The notes beneath the pieces are model-generated. The model ran no database searches. It was not told where the DNA came from and saw nothing but the letters and a program-made list of their open reading frames with translations. DNA of 64,000 bases from Sinohyriopsis cumingii (taxonomy: Eukaryota > Mollusca > Bivalvia > Unionida > Unionidae), in assembly GCA_028554795.2 (NCBI GenBank), contig CM068839.1:84651540-84715539 (forward strand), in the 5' to 3' direction. How positions within the stretch are numbered: position 1 is the stretch's first letter; every line of letters begins with the position of its first letter. The position numbers and the translations under genes were made by a program. Below, one piece after another: positions 1 through 10,862 of the stretch.

Positions 1-1449
1 TGCACAAGCGCAGATTTATCATTACACAATAACAACCTTATTAATGCGCACATAACTCCGCCCAGATAAATCTGAACTTTCGAAAGAAAATGGCGTGTCT
101 AGTTAAAATTGAAATTGGAAGTCATATTGTGAATGAATGCGCATTGCAACAACTTTTCCATTTGATCTGGTATGAATATATTTTGGTATTTTTTTTCGAT
201 TCTACGGTTATCAAATGTTCCATATGTGCAAATGCTCCGTAACGTGTGTTGATTGCCCGATCGTAATGCTGGTTATGTAGATTATCTATTTTGAGTCTTT
301 GATATTTCTTACAATGTGGGAAACACTCAGTATCATCTGCAGTTTCTGCAAGTAATATTGAACCAATAGTTTGACATAATTGTTTGGCTGCTAGTTTAGA
401 CTGCTTAAATGTTTTACTTTTCTCTGTGTATCTACAGACCCATCCTTGCAGTTGTGATCTCCAGTGGTCTGTTTACCTATCTTGTTTACCACTGTTGCCA
501 TCTGTTTGTAAATATACAGTGCGTTGTATTCAGTTCTGAAAACATTTACTAACAACTGAAACAGAGTTTAATCTATTTTGAAACCACGCATTATCTATAC
601 ATTTTAGTACCCAGGGACGTACAAATTCACTTAACAGACTCACGGTGCAAGCTCGTATTCGGTTCGAGCAAGTTCAAATTTGCAAGGCATGAGCCTGCGG
701 GCGAGTCAAAAATATTGATTGAGGGATACAATATACAAGAATGTTTATTGAACGTCGATGGTCCGGGTAAAACACAGCAAGCTTATCTACCGATAACAGG
801 TCGTGTTCTATTCCTACAGCTTTGTGTTCTCCAAGTTTCATATATTGCGATCTCGCCGCAGTACACATATCAGCACCTTTATTTAGCTCTTATAAGTAGC
901 CCATTCATCTGCATATCCCTCTACAGTCTCTCATGTAACGTATGTGTCATTTCCATCTCGAAGTCAATGGCAACGTCAGTCTCGCATTTATTCTCCCGCA
1001 ACCATGATAATGTGAATATTCACTGTTTAAAGCAAGTTTAGACAAACAAATATTTATATTTGAACATGTCAGTTACATTGTAATCGTAATATTTGTTCTT
1101 ATCAGGGATTTGCAGATTCTCCGGTTCTAAGCCAGCCTAGAACAGTTTATCAGACTGCTGACTGTAAAACAATCGGATTTCACTATTAGTTTTGTTCCTG
1201 GGTAGTAAGTGTTATTTCGTAATTGCTTATGCCTAAAAAGTATAGAAAATAGCTATTATTCCCCATAAACGTTTATTTTGTGATCAGGACAGTGATATTT
1301 TGAACTTTACCTACTTCCAATGAGAAAACGGGCGAATTTGTGTCTTTTCGTTCACATTAAGTCGGAAAAACAACAACATATGAATACAAATTAACATGTA
1401 TTTATACTAAAATAATACAAAAATTACCACAAAAGATTTAGAAGTGAGT
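1..1449. other. No gene recognised, AT-rich DNA
   Basis: Reading all frames gives only short open stretches with no recognisable motif, repeat or coding texture. I see nothing here that I can name. Confidence 0.6.
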
Positions 1450-1450
1450 A

Positions 1451-3020
1451 GTTTTTCGAGATTTACGATTATACTGTAAATCTTTTTCACGAATCAGCTC
1501 CCAAATGTAGTCTACCATCATGTTCTCGTTATAGTGTCATTGGTAGGGGCGTTCAAAGTCCAGTATATCCTGGTGGAATCGCTCGCCTTGCTCCTCCGAG
1601 TACGCCCCCATGTTCTCCTTGAATTTATTAGGATGAGTATCAACGATACGGACTTTGAGGGACATCGTACGGCCCACTGTGCCTATTGTGCCGTAGTTCT
1701 TCACCAGAGTCTCAACTAGCTCCACATAGATTTCGGCCTTGTGATTGCCCAGGAAACCCCGAACTACTGCGACAAAGATGTCACAAGTTGCATTCTCCTT
1801 AGTAGTGAGCTTTCTGGGGAATTCATTGCACTCCAGGATCTTCTTTATCTGTGATCGACGAAGACACCGGCTTTGACCTTTGCCTCAGACAGCTTAGGGA
1901 AGATGTCTTGAAGACCAATCAGAAATGCCACCATTTTGAAGTCTCCGATGACCTTCCAGCCGTACTCATCATACTTCAAGCAAGGTCTCGATGCTGTTGT
2001 AATCCTCTTTGAGTGAGGCAGGGGAAGAGACGGATACTTAGTCCCATTATGGAGCAGCACGGCTTTGAGGCTCCTGGATGAGCTACCAATGAAGAGGCGC
2101 CACTCATTCACTCATTCTGGTTACAGGCGATTACGATTGCCTCGAACAGATTGGGCACATTGTGGCAGAAGCAGAGCCCATCTTGACGGGTGAAAAAGCA
2201 GGAAAACGCTTGGTGACGCTTCCTCTGATATGGGACTTGCGCATTTTCAGCCAACAAGTTCCACTGCTTGAGATTAGCTCGGCAAAAGCTCGGCACTGGA
2301 CTTGGTGAGACCAAGATATCTGATCAAATCGTTGAGGTCTTTTTGGTTGGGGTAGTATGGGTTTCTCTCCTCAGCTCCACCTCTGAAATTGCCATCTGGA
2401 TCTACAACGTCTTCCTCGCTCTCTGACTTGCTGCTCTCGTCTAAAGACGACTGTCTCTCTTCAGAGGAGTGGGTAAGGGGAGTTCAGTGTTGCACCGGGG
2501 CGATGGATGAAGGAAGGTTCGGATACATGATAGCAGGTCATTCTTGCCAGTCCGACGTTTGGAAGGGTCCACCATGCAGAATTAGCAGTTACTTGAGTGG
2601 TCATTGGGTTTCCGCCGCATTCTTGGGATAGCGAACTTCATCGTAGTAGCGCACCATCCTACAAAAATACATTTATTTCACCCATGACTTATGTGCAAAA
2701 AATTCTCTCAACATTTTTAATATATAATATATTTTTTCAATAACACTGAAAATTGTAAAACATTTTAAAATTACAAATAAAATTCTGAGCAACAATTGTC
2801 CATCTCACCTTCTAGATTATTTTTTTTTGCAGTGCTCGCAAGTGAAATGAGGTATCCAGGGTTTGTTTTGATCTCCGATAGGCATGCCGAAATATGCCTT
2901 GTAGGCAAAACTCATCTTAGCAGATGCTTCCACGGAGTACTTTTTCGCTCTTGTTTTGATAAATTGGCCGCAGACGTAGCAAAATGCGTCTGCCGAATAC
3001 TTGCAGCCTCCTGATGCCAT
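1451..3020 (-). pseudogene. Pseudogene of a conserved uncharacterised 'ERFHQDI' protein family
   Basis: Minus-strand fragments line up in order as one broken gene. The first piece (3020-2817) carries two CxxC pairs (CYVCG and CEHC), like the N-terminal zinc-binding part of a protein family repeated in many invertebrate genomes and probably transposon-derived. A GTGAG donor follows near 2800, and the next piece resumes near 2655, so an intron of about 150 bp is likely. Later pieces (2314-2108, 2111-1845, 1725-1537) carry the hallmark EEQGERFHQDI followed by a YNENMM-type tail to about 1451. Breaks include several stops and frameshifts. The reading also jumps from a VAFLIGLQ segment straight to DIFPKLSEA, which suggests an internal deletion. 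Function of the family is unknown to me; membership is from memory of the motif. Confidence 0.7.
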
Positions 3021-3615
3021 CTCAGAAAAATGCAGTTATGTATCCACTTAGGCCCCTGTATTTATACTACTATTTATATTACTGGAAAGTTCTTCACATC
3101 ATTAACATATTAATAATCAACCTCTAATATGGATCAACCACTCAGACTTAAATAACACTTTTATTTAGATGATATGGATTTTTTTTTTAAAAAAAACGTT
3201 TGTACGGTTAGATGTCTTTCCACAAAAATAAAGCGTATTCGTCCTCTGAGAGTCTTCTCCGTTTCAGTCACATCATACCAAAATGTGTGGCACTTCGTCT
3301 GAATTTAAAGCCGCCCATTCTCGAGATTGTCCCGTAAATCGTAAAGTATCAAAAGTATAACTGCTCTTTTGACTATTCTTTTCTTGCTATGATTAGTTAA
3401 TATACATGTTACGAAGTGAATGCTTAAATAAATATATTTTTCGTCATTATTTGATATAAGTTGACGCCTCATGAGTGTAGAAAATGTCAGATGCGCACTC
3501 CTGCCTTTCGTGTGAGGCGACTAAAAGGATTAGGCCAGTTTGCCGTGATTTGCTTCTTCTTCTGTCATTGGAGGAGAGGATCTCGGTACCTGAGTTGAGG
3601 AGTGGCTATTGTAGG
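3021..3615. other. No gene recognised
   Basis: AT-rich DNA with homopolymer runs near 3180. I see no coding signal. Confidence 0.5.
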
Positions 3616-3690
3616 GTTACAGACATATACAGAGACATAGTCATAGAGACGTGGTTTGAGACAGGGTTAGAAACATAGAGACATTGACAT
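3616..3690 (+). repeat. Candidate left terminal inverted repeat of element 1
   Basis: This stretch, built from GAGACATAG-like units and containing GAGACAGGGTTAGA, matches the reverse complement of 14516-14592 unit by unit, including the order GTGGTT - GAGACAGGGTTAGA - ACATAG. Similar loose units continue to about 3760. It may be a terminal repeat or just a shared simple repeat. Confidence 0.45.
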
Positions 3691-3739
3691 AGAGATGAGG
3701 TTAGAGAGAGGTTTAGAGGCATGAACAGAGACATAGACA

Positions 3740-3759
3740 TAGAGACGTGAAAAGAGACG

Positions 3760-3791
<32 letters not shown>

Positions 3792-3865
3792 GTGTGTGTG
3801 TGTGTGATTTGGACTTTTTAATGTAGTTTTAACAATTTTCAGTCATATTGTCTGTGCACGGTGAA
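3740..3865 (-). repeat. SINE 3' fragment with TG-repeat tail
   Basis: After a TG microsatellite (about 3762-3806) comes a stretch with TTTAACAATT and TCAGTCATA. It matches the corresponding end of the SINE at 51186-51485 (same order GTGTGATTTG..TTTAACAATT..CAGTCATA). Only the tail of the element is present. Confidence 0.6.
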
Positions 3866-3886
3866 TCAATGCGACAGAGTTAAAAC

Positions 3887-4392
3887 ATGACGGAAACTAC
3901 GAAGACGATCGATTGGGGTACACCGACCGTGAAGACGAGGAGTGATGGCATAGCAGTGACTACTAAAACAACCACAGTTATCCTTCCAGAAGAGAGCAGA
4001 AAAAAGAATTTGATACTTTGTTGCAACAGCAGGAAGAAGCAGAACAAACCGTTCTCATTCAGCAGCAACAGCGAGAAGAAGAAGAAACAAGATCTAGGAG
4101 ATAAGGAAGCCAGTGAAAGTCAAACGGTCACGGTACTCTTAGACATTTTGGCATAGTTAAAGAGTCTGAAAGAAATGTATCAGACTTCTTTAATACGAAC
4201 CAAAAGAAAAAGACCTTCCCTGGCCAAACAATCCAATCCCGTTCACACTTCCACTACGCCTGGTATACCAACGCTAATGATTCCTACCAAATCATCGACA
4301 GTAGCGGGTCCGGAAGTAGGCCTTGGCTGTGGCAAAGGGTTAAAGCAGTTAAAGCTCATTACCACCCGTTCATGATTTGTTCTTTTAAATAA
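3887..4392 (+). pseudogene. Broken small gene of element 1, glutamine/glutamate-rich
   Basis: An N-terminal frame from the ATG at 3887 (Thr-rich, then Lys-rich) appears to shift near 3990 into a frame rich in QQQEEAEQ and QQQQREEEE. This runs, with stops near 4105, to the TAA at 4390-4392. I do not recognise the protein. The stop lies just 11 bases before a histone-type stem-loop, which makes a real transcribed gene more plausible. It lies just inside the candidate left end of element 1. Confidence 0.4.
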
Positions 4393-4704
4393 AAACACTC
4401 AAAGGTCCTTTTCAAGGAAACCCAGCTCACCCGAAAAGAGACTACTTTAAGAATGCCAAAATTAAGTAAAACTCAAAATACCTGTTTTCCCCATCATAAA
4501 CGTGTGTCGGTGCATGAGTGTAGGTTCTTATTATAAAAATCAAAACCGAGAGACACGTACAATTTTCTTTCACGTCTATTCTTTGGTACAAATTACAATC
4601 CAAGTCTGAGGGAATACACTTACCATTTATATAGGGAAGACATTACATTGATAAAAAGGGATCATAACGTTTAAAATGTAGTAATTTGACCCATTTCAAT
4701 CAAG
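4393..4704. other. Intergenic, no gene recognised
   Basis: Apart from the stem-loop at its start, I see no supported coding or repeat feature in this stretch of element 1. Confidence 0.4.
4400..4440 (+). terminator. Histone-mRNA-like 3' stem-loop (imperfect)
   Basis: AAAGGTCCTTTTCAAGGA followed by AACCCA resembles the metazoan histone 3' stem-loop (5' AAAG flank, six-base stem, TTTC loop, ACCCA flank). The stem is imperfect: the clean pairing is TCCTT/AAGGA. A purine-rich GAAAAGAG follows at 4433, where a histone downstream element would sit. Confidence 0.4.
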
Positions 4705-4905
4705 ATGATACGATCGCAGTATTTCTTGAAGAAAGGAGAAGAAAGTAAGAGGCAAAAACGTGACCTATCGCCTCACACAGTAGCTGAAGTCTTGACTCAG
4801 ATCCATGCCAGTGATTTCGAAGATGACATGAGTGAGTCAGAATCCAAACCCGGAGAGTCTACGTCAAACGAAGCTCAACCACCAATAACCCCTGAAAACT
4901 ACTAA
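4705..4905 (+). CDS. Small acidic ORF upstream of the PolB remnant
   Basis: A 66-residue open frame starts with a basic, aromatic N-terminus and becomes acidic (DFEDDMSESESKPGE). It sits directly before the polymerase remnant in the same orientation. It could be a small early protein or part of the polymerase N-terminus; I recognise no domain. Confidence 0.3.
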   Translation: MIRSQYFLKKGEESKRQKRDLSPHTVAEVLTQIHASDFEDDMSESESKPGESTSNEAQPPITPENY

Positions 4906-4929
4906 CACATTCAAGAGAAGAACAAACGC

Positions 4930-6700
4930 TCCTCTAGAAAATTTAGAACCATGGCGTTTGATTGAGCTTAGCAGGCTATCAGAATTGACACCATCCAGTC
5001 ATTGAAAAGATTCTACACGTTCAGCAGTCCTACGACAAGTTTCATATCACCGATGGAAAAGCGATACTGTACATAGCCCACGTTTCTCTTCCCAAAGGGA
5101 CCGGACAACGCAAACAAGTGTCATGGTGGACAACTTTCGCAGCACCAAAAAGAGCCTCGTCCAAATTAACTACCCACAAGACAAGACGTGCTTAGCCAGA
5201 GCGATCGTGGTGGGACGAACGTTTGCCGACAAAAAGACACGATAGAATGGAAACGAGCCTGGGAGAACATTCGACAATCGGACCGAGACAAACAACGAAG
5301 TGAAGCAGAACTTATGTTACAGCAATCTGGCCTATCTAGAGACACACCCTGTAGCATTCCTAAAATTAAAAAATGCAAGACATCTTGGCTCCACGCTACA
5401 CCTTTAAAGTACACCCTCAAGAAATGCGCGGACCTTTGTTGTTTCGAGGCAAAAATGTCAAAGATGGAAAATACATTTACGTCTTTTATCACGATGAACA
5501 TTTCGATGCCATTACCAGTATCACCGAATTCCTGGGAGACAGTTATTATTGTGAGAACTATGACTATGGGTATAACAATCGAGAGCAGCACAAGCATTGT
5601 GGATCGAAATGTGAGGGATGTTTTTCCTCTAAACCCGATCTTGACGAAGGACAAGAACGAGTGCATTGCCCTGCTTTTCAGCACACGTTTGTCACCCCTA
5701 CATGTTACCAACAACATCTGAAGACGCAAGGTTCACAGCGGAAAAGTGGTTGTCAACTCCTGAAATTGTGCCCTACATGTGGACAAGTGAAACGTAGCGA
5801 TTATGCCAAGGCACACATATGTCCAGGAAAGTAACGATGTCCACTTTTTCACCAAATCGTGGAGTTAGAACACGAATGTAACATTCAAAAATATTAACTC
5901 CAACAGGATGTGGAGAAAGATAACCACAGGAAGAAAGGGAATTTCATCTTTTGCGATTTCGAATGCATTCAAGAGACAAGTATCCACAATCCTAATTTCT
6001 GCCTGGCTCATCGAGTATGGGAGCAACGTATCTAACATCTGATTGTTAGTCATTGCCCTCGCTGTAGCAAGATTCCTTGAGGACGTGAACAATCTTTTGG
6101 GGACCTAACACGCTGGCAGATTTCGCCCGATGGATCAAAGACCCCATCGACGAACCGTGGAGCCAAGAGGACATCCAACATTACGGAGAATGTAATCTCA
6201 ATGCCTTGGTGATGCCTCACAATTTCTCCGGATGCGATGGACAATTTCTTCTACAATAATATTTGGAACAAAGCACTGAACGTCCTAAAGTGACTTTGAA
6301 CGCAGCAAAACCTATTTCCATGCAAATGGGACAAGTGCAGTTTAAAGATTCGATGAGTCACTTGGCCCTGCAGTTGAGTCGAATGCCTAAAACCTTTGGA
6401 ATATCAGAAATGGCCAAAGGCTATTTAACGCACTTTTTCAATACCGAAACCAATCAGCACGTCGTTCTACCCCATTTGCCTGATGCTCACTACTACGACC
6501 CTGAAAACGTGCGCACCGAACAACAGAAAGTTTTCTACACTTGGTACTAAGCTCACGCCTCGGACCCCTTCGACTTTCAGGAAGAAATATTAAAGTATTG
6601 TCAATCGGACTCCACATTTTACGGCGTTGTTGTGTAACATTTCGAGAAATATTCAATCTTTTGAAAGAAGCCTGAACCATTGCCAAATCGTGCTCCTTCG
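4930..6700 (+). pseudogene. polB: Protein-primed-type DNA polymerase B, N-terminal part, broken
   Basis: Fragments in all three plus frames follow the order of Maverick PolB N-terminal regions. First comes a YIAHVSLPKGTG-type segment near 5070-5100, then CLARAIVVG near 5190, then a cysteine-rich zinc-binding stretch (5560-5830, CxxxCxxC and CPTCG). An exonuclease-like region near 6263-6550 (KTFGI..KGYLTHFFN) and a NCQSD-type step near 6600 follow. After a KEA.TIA.SCS segment near 6665-6700 the reading jumps to the packaging ATPase, so the palm domain (motifs A, B and C) is deleted. The pieces need several frameshifts and stops to join. The family would copy the element's genome; this copy cannot. 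Confidence 0.75.
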
Positions 6701-6779
6701 TGTACTGCAAACGATTTAAGCCCGAGAAGACCTTGTATGTCATCCACCCTCAAACAACTTTGTCAAACGTCAATACCCG

Positions 6780-7219
6780 GTCAAAGTACTAAGTTGGCTA
6801 CATGGATCTTGTCTGATCACAGTCAAGCAAATATGGTCATCTTCGACGACATGTTAGGAGAAGACGAAGAAGAAATAAGGCTGTGGTTTACGCGCAAAGG
6901 GCATGCTCGTAATGTCAGTGTCATTTACGTCAAACAAAATTTGTTTCAACAAAGTAGAGACCATCGCACCATCAGTCTCAATGCTTATTACGTACTCTTG
7001 TTTAAAAGATCTAGATATAAATCGCAAGTGCAAGTGTTAACCAAACAGGAACTCCTTGGCTTCTCGTGCGTACGACGATGCCACTCAAGCAACACACGCC
7101 TATTTACTTGTGGATTTAAAACCCACTACTCCCGATTATTTGCGATTTCGTGCGCATCTGTTTCACCACTAGTGCCAAGACGGAGGGCCTTTCAAGTACA
7201 TGTCCCTATCGACTGAAAA
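6780..7219 (+). pseudogene. FtsK/HerA-type packaging ATPase, C-terminal part, broken
   Basis: The segment near 6810-7020 carries a Walker B-like VIFDDM followed by SVIYVKQNLF and SLNAYYVLLFKR, the order found in Maverick genome-packaging ATPases. A shifted frame adds a YLLVDLKP-like C-terminal piece near 7110. Walker A and the N-terminus are missing, removed by the same deletion that took the PolB palm. The intact homolog class is represented in this window by the ATPase of element 3. Confidence 0.75.
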
Positions 7220-7269
7220 AAATATATAAAAATTTCGGTCACTTTTGGTCTGTTTCACGCATCGTCAAA

Positions 7270-7458
7270 ATGACGTCTCTTAAATCTCATCTTCCCGTCA
7301 AATTGATTCGTGCCTTGTACTGTATCCGTCGCGAGAACAAAAATCCACAAATACGTTCTCGTGTCTTAGAGGCCAGTCTCAGAAAAGTCTTACGATGGTT
7401 TACGGTGACAGGACATCAATTACTGCAAGGTATCATTCACATTCCTTATCAAACCTGA
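7270..7458 (+). CDS. Small basic ORF between ATPase and integrase
   Basis: An open frame of about 62 residues starts MTSLKSHLPVKLIRALY and is basic throughout. Mavericks often have a small basic protein after the ATPase, so position and composition fit, but I cannot assign a function. It is not visibly broken. Confidence 0.4.
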   Translation: MTSLKSHLPVKLIRALYCIRRENKNPQIRSRVLEASLRKVLRWFTVTGHQLLQGIIHIPYQT

Positions 7459-7514
7459 GGGTAGCGATTCCCTAGGGGGTGTCATCATGCGCATCTTCTT
7501 AAAATGAGATCCGA

Positions 7515-7999
7515 ATGCTCCCAAAGTCATCCCCAAGAAAAAATCCACTCCTCGACCCCAAACGCACCCACGTGAAAAAAGCAGTGGTGTCAAGACCAGA
7601 TCACAGCCCCAGAAAAACAAATGTCCCCAGAAAAGACCCCGGAAATCAGCTTCTACCCGCAAGAGAGGCACTTCGGCCCGGACGCAACCTTACATTCCCA
7701 AACCACGAACTGCGGAGACGGTGACCGCGTCTCCCGTAGCCTCAGGTTCTTCTACTTCACCGTTGTTGGTGATGCAAGCCAAACCCAATTATACACGCGT
7801 CTTTCCTAATTTGATGAAAAAATGGAAACCCATGTCTCCAGGAACTTCTCCTCCAGCGATGACACCCTCCTCTTATTTAGCTGTAGTGGAAGCTACCAGC
7901 AAAGTACCTGCACTCAAAATCAAAGTCCAAGAGAGATCGGGCTTGTTACAGAGTTTACTGGATTTATCCAAGCAAGAACTGTCCCGATTTAGTCCTTAA
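7515..7999 (+). pseudogene. Lys/Pro/Ser-rich ORF remnant
   Basis: Two overlapping frames (7515-7724, and 7721-7999) give a basic Pro/Ser/Lys-rich chain followed by a segment ending QSLLDLSKQELSRFSP. The composition suits a DNA-binding virion protein, but I recognise no domain. A frameshift near 7720 probably links them. Confidence 0.3.
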
Positions 8000-8013
8000 C
8001 CCCTCAACGTCGA

Positions 8014-9112
8014 GTGAATCCGAAGGCAGGGCGAAAACTTATTTTAGTGCCTTACAAACGATGGATGGAATTCCATCGTTGTCAAGAACAACGGACCCCA
8101 CAAAAGTGTCCGTTTGCCTCAAGTGCAACGATGGTTACAAAAGCAAGCCACGTATACCTTACACAAACCCATGCGACGAAACTTTTCCAGAAATCGCACC
8201 AGAGTGGAGGGCATAGATCATCAATGTATCAATGTCAAGCCGATTTAGCCGATGTTTCTAATTTGGCCACCAACAATCGTGGCTACAATATTGTTTTGTG
8301 TAATCGACGTCTTTTCCAAATTTGCCTGGGTCGTGCCATTGACTTCCAAATTGAGCACTGAGTTAGTGTTAACATTAAAACTGGTCTTGAAAAGTCACCG
8401 TGTACGATGGCAAACCGACAAAGGCACCAAATTTCTAAACCAAACTTTCCAAAAAGAATTAAAGAAACGAGATATCCATTTTTCGCCACTGAGAATCCCG
8501 AAACCAAAGCCAGCATCGTGGAACGTTTTCAACGCACCTTGAACAAACGCATGTGGAAACGTTTTACCCATCAACACACTCTCAAGTACATCGACGTGTT
8601 ACCGCACCTGGTCAAAGCGGACAACCAATCTTACCATCAGAGCATCGGATGTGTTCCCCCCAAGAAATGACTCCCGCTAACGAAGTGACCGTCTTTGAGC
8701 GTCTGTTTGGTACGTTCCCAACTGTGGCTGTCCCCATGAAAGGTGAAGTGTTGACGACTGGAGATTTAGTGCGCACTGACAAACCAAACGCATGTTCGAC
8801 AAAGATTACATACCTAACTGGACCGCCAACTTGTTTCGTGTCACTAGACGAGTACGTGGCCGTCATCCTGCCATTTATAAATTGGAAAACATGAACGGGG
8901 AAGTGTTAAAAGGAACGTTTTCCTTGCCTAAGTTACAACGCGTGACCAGAAAAGAAGACGAAGTGTACGACATAGAAAGCATTCTCGATCAAAGAACCCA
9001 TAAATTGGTAAAACGTCGGGTCAAAGAAGTCAAAGTACATTGGAAAGGATATCCGCCGAGTTTTGACTCTTGGATCGACGCTTCACAAGTCATTGACTAT
9101 AAAAAGAAGTGA
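8014..9112 (+). pseudogene. int: Retrovirus-like integrase with C-terminal chromodomain, broken
   Basis: The DDE integrase core is readable across frames: a YTLHKP region near 8155, QADLADVSNL near 8237 (first Asp), then VIDVFSKFAWVVPL near 8300. A WQTDKGTKFLNQTF segment near 8412 (second Asp) and a VERFQRTLNKRMW segment near 8518 (catalytic Glu) follow. The C-terminal frame 8792-9112 contains a chromodomain-like VKVHWKGYPPSFDSWID, typical of Maverick integrases. At least three frameshifts separate these parts. Confidence 0.85.
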
Positions 9113-9493
9113 CCATCATTTCCTTGAACACAGCCTCAACCACCACGGTGACCACCCTTTCTCCCAGTTCTTCTCTGCAAGATCTACAAAAGCAACCCTT
9201 GTGGGTGTGGTGTGGAGAACGCGTGCCTAAAACGCAAATCGTCTTTTTCTGCAAATCTTTGTGGTGTATTGTGCCATTGGTGCTGCCATTGCCAGTTTGG
9301 AGTTTGCAACAAGGAGACAAACAATTGTTGGACCATTTTACTGAGCATTTTCATCGGTTACCTTCTTCCCAATCCTTCCCTGAAATACGCTAAAGGTAAC
9401 AACGGTAGCCTTGCGTCCAGCGTCAGTCACCTTTCCAACAGTCACCGCCAATACAACAACAACAATCCTCGTTTGGACACTCCTCTGACTTAG
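9109..9493 (+). pseudogene. Unrecognised remnant after integrase
   Basis: No single frame is convincing. One frame gives a small-residue hydrophobic run (CAIGAAIASLEFA) near 9265, which could be a membrane segment. Another frame ends in an Asn/Ser-rich tail at 9493. It sits between integrase and penton genes and is probably a decayed small gene of element 1. Confidence 0.25.
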
Positions 9494-9599
9494 AGTGACC
9501 CATCGGACAGCGGAACTCTGGAATTATGAATAACCAATTTTACTTAACGTCACTTACTTAACTTTGTGCTGTTTCACTGCCGAATTACCTCAGGCCATC

Positions 9600-10402
9600 T
9601 AATTGGATCACGAAGCCCATTGGGAAGTGGCTTTGGTCGAAATTAATCATCCTACACAAACGAAAAACATCAATAAAAATCAAAATACTTTTGAGGTTGA
9701 ATTTCTGAATGACGAAGTGCACCAATACTTGAATAAAAACGAAAATGAAGATACCTCTGTGAATCGACAAGTGTCTCCCGATACTCCACATTTATCTGTT
9801 GAAAATTCATGCAGGCTATTATTTTAAATGGTCAACATCTGTTGGACACGATTGCTGCTTCAATCCGCTGTTTGGTAAAGCCTTTGACAAAACCACACGA
9901 AGTGTCACCCCCAAGTACTATAAAGTGGCTCTTCGCCTGCTGATGAAATTTTCGGATGGAAAAACGTTGGCTTTTACATTTTGTCCTGAATTTGACACTT
10001 TGCGTGGAGACCTCAAAATGATCAAGGGTAACAAAATGCCACGAATCGCAAACAACTTGACTTTTGCGAGTTTTTTTTCAAACCCCTTTTGAACTGAACC
10101 AAGGATTAAATGTGATCTATGTGAACTCCGATGTGGTGGAGTACAATGTGATTGGACACACATCCGTACCATTACTGCGAGTCATTCGTTTCAAAGTGGA
10201 TTCTGCCGGGAATAATGATGGGAAAGATGGAAACACCTATCAGGTTCACTGCAAATTTGTACATTCTCATTATGTACCATCAATAAGTCGTATTTCATCA
10301 GTGTCAACATTGCTATAAAAGGACATCTGGAACAAAATATTGCATTCACCAAAGGGAAAGTCACAGTCCATTTTCAAAAACTATTCTCTAACGACTTGTA
10401 AG
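9600..10402 (+). pseudogene. Minor capsid (penton-like, single jelly-roll) protein, broken
   Basis: The start resembles Maverick penton proteins (WEVALVEINHP near 9628, continuing through Asn/Lys-rich sequence). It then continues in shifted frames with PKYYKVALRLL near 9913 and LNVIYVNSDVVEYNVIG near 10105, and the PLLRV step at 10170. The end (YQVHCKFVHSHYVP, then a shifted IAIKGHLEQNIAFTKGKV piece to 10402) is the conserved C-terminal strand set. Several frameshifts break the gene. Penton proteins occupy the fivefold vertices of the capsid. Confidence 0.75.
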
Positions 10403-10404
10403 CC

Positions 10405-10845
10405 ATGTATCCTGTGTACCGAGAAGTCGCTCGACAGCGAGGACATGGTTTAGGAGATATGCTGAAATCGGCGTTTCTTTCGGTGGCCCCCGTTTTGAAA
10501 CCGACGGTTTCGCGAGGGTTGCACACCTTGAAAGATGCCGTTTTGAAGCACGGCCAAGAATTTCTCCAAAATGTCATCATCAACAATCAGAATGACAAAG
10601 AAGCCTTCTTGAGAGCAGGCAAAACAGTCTTGCTTCAAACTGGAAAAGAGATTTGGGGCCGACGAGAAACTCCTATAAATTCGCCGGACGTTGCTGAGAC
10701 TGGCATTTCGGCTTCCCTGAAGCCACAGCAAGGAAAAGGCAGAAAGAGACGACAAAGACACCCCTCTAGAGGACTTCACACACATAGAGCTAGAAAGATC
10801 AAGAAAAGAAGAACTGTCCGAGAATTAGACGTTTTTGATTATTAA
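10405..10845 (+). CDS. Small basic minor virion protein (adenovirus pX/pVI-like by position)
   Basis: This intact 146-residue frame starts two bases after the penton stop. It has an amphipathic Gly/Leu-rich N-terminus (GLGDMLKSAFLSVAPVLKP), a central region, and a strongly basic tail (KGRKRRQRH, ARKIKKRR). Mavericks and adintoviruses commonly encode such a protein between penton and major capsid genes. It is the only sizeable gene of element 1 that is not broken, which may be chance. The exact virion role is inferred. Confidence 0.6.
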   Translation: MYPVYREVARQRGHGLGDMLKSAFLSVAPVLKPTVSRGLHTLKDAVLKHGQEFLQNVIINNQNDKEAFLRAGKTVLLQTGKEIWGRRETPINSPDVAETGISASLKPQQGKGRKRRQRHPSRGLHTHRARKIKKRRTVRELDVFDY

Positions 10846-10862
10846 AACACAGAGAGAAAAAA

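Noticed and set aside
5166-5729. A 187-residue minus-strand frame
   Set aside because: It lies antisense to the PolB remnant, whose plus-strand segments carry family motifs; the antisense protein has none.
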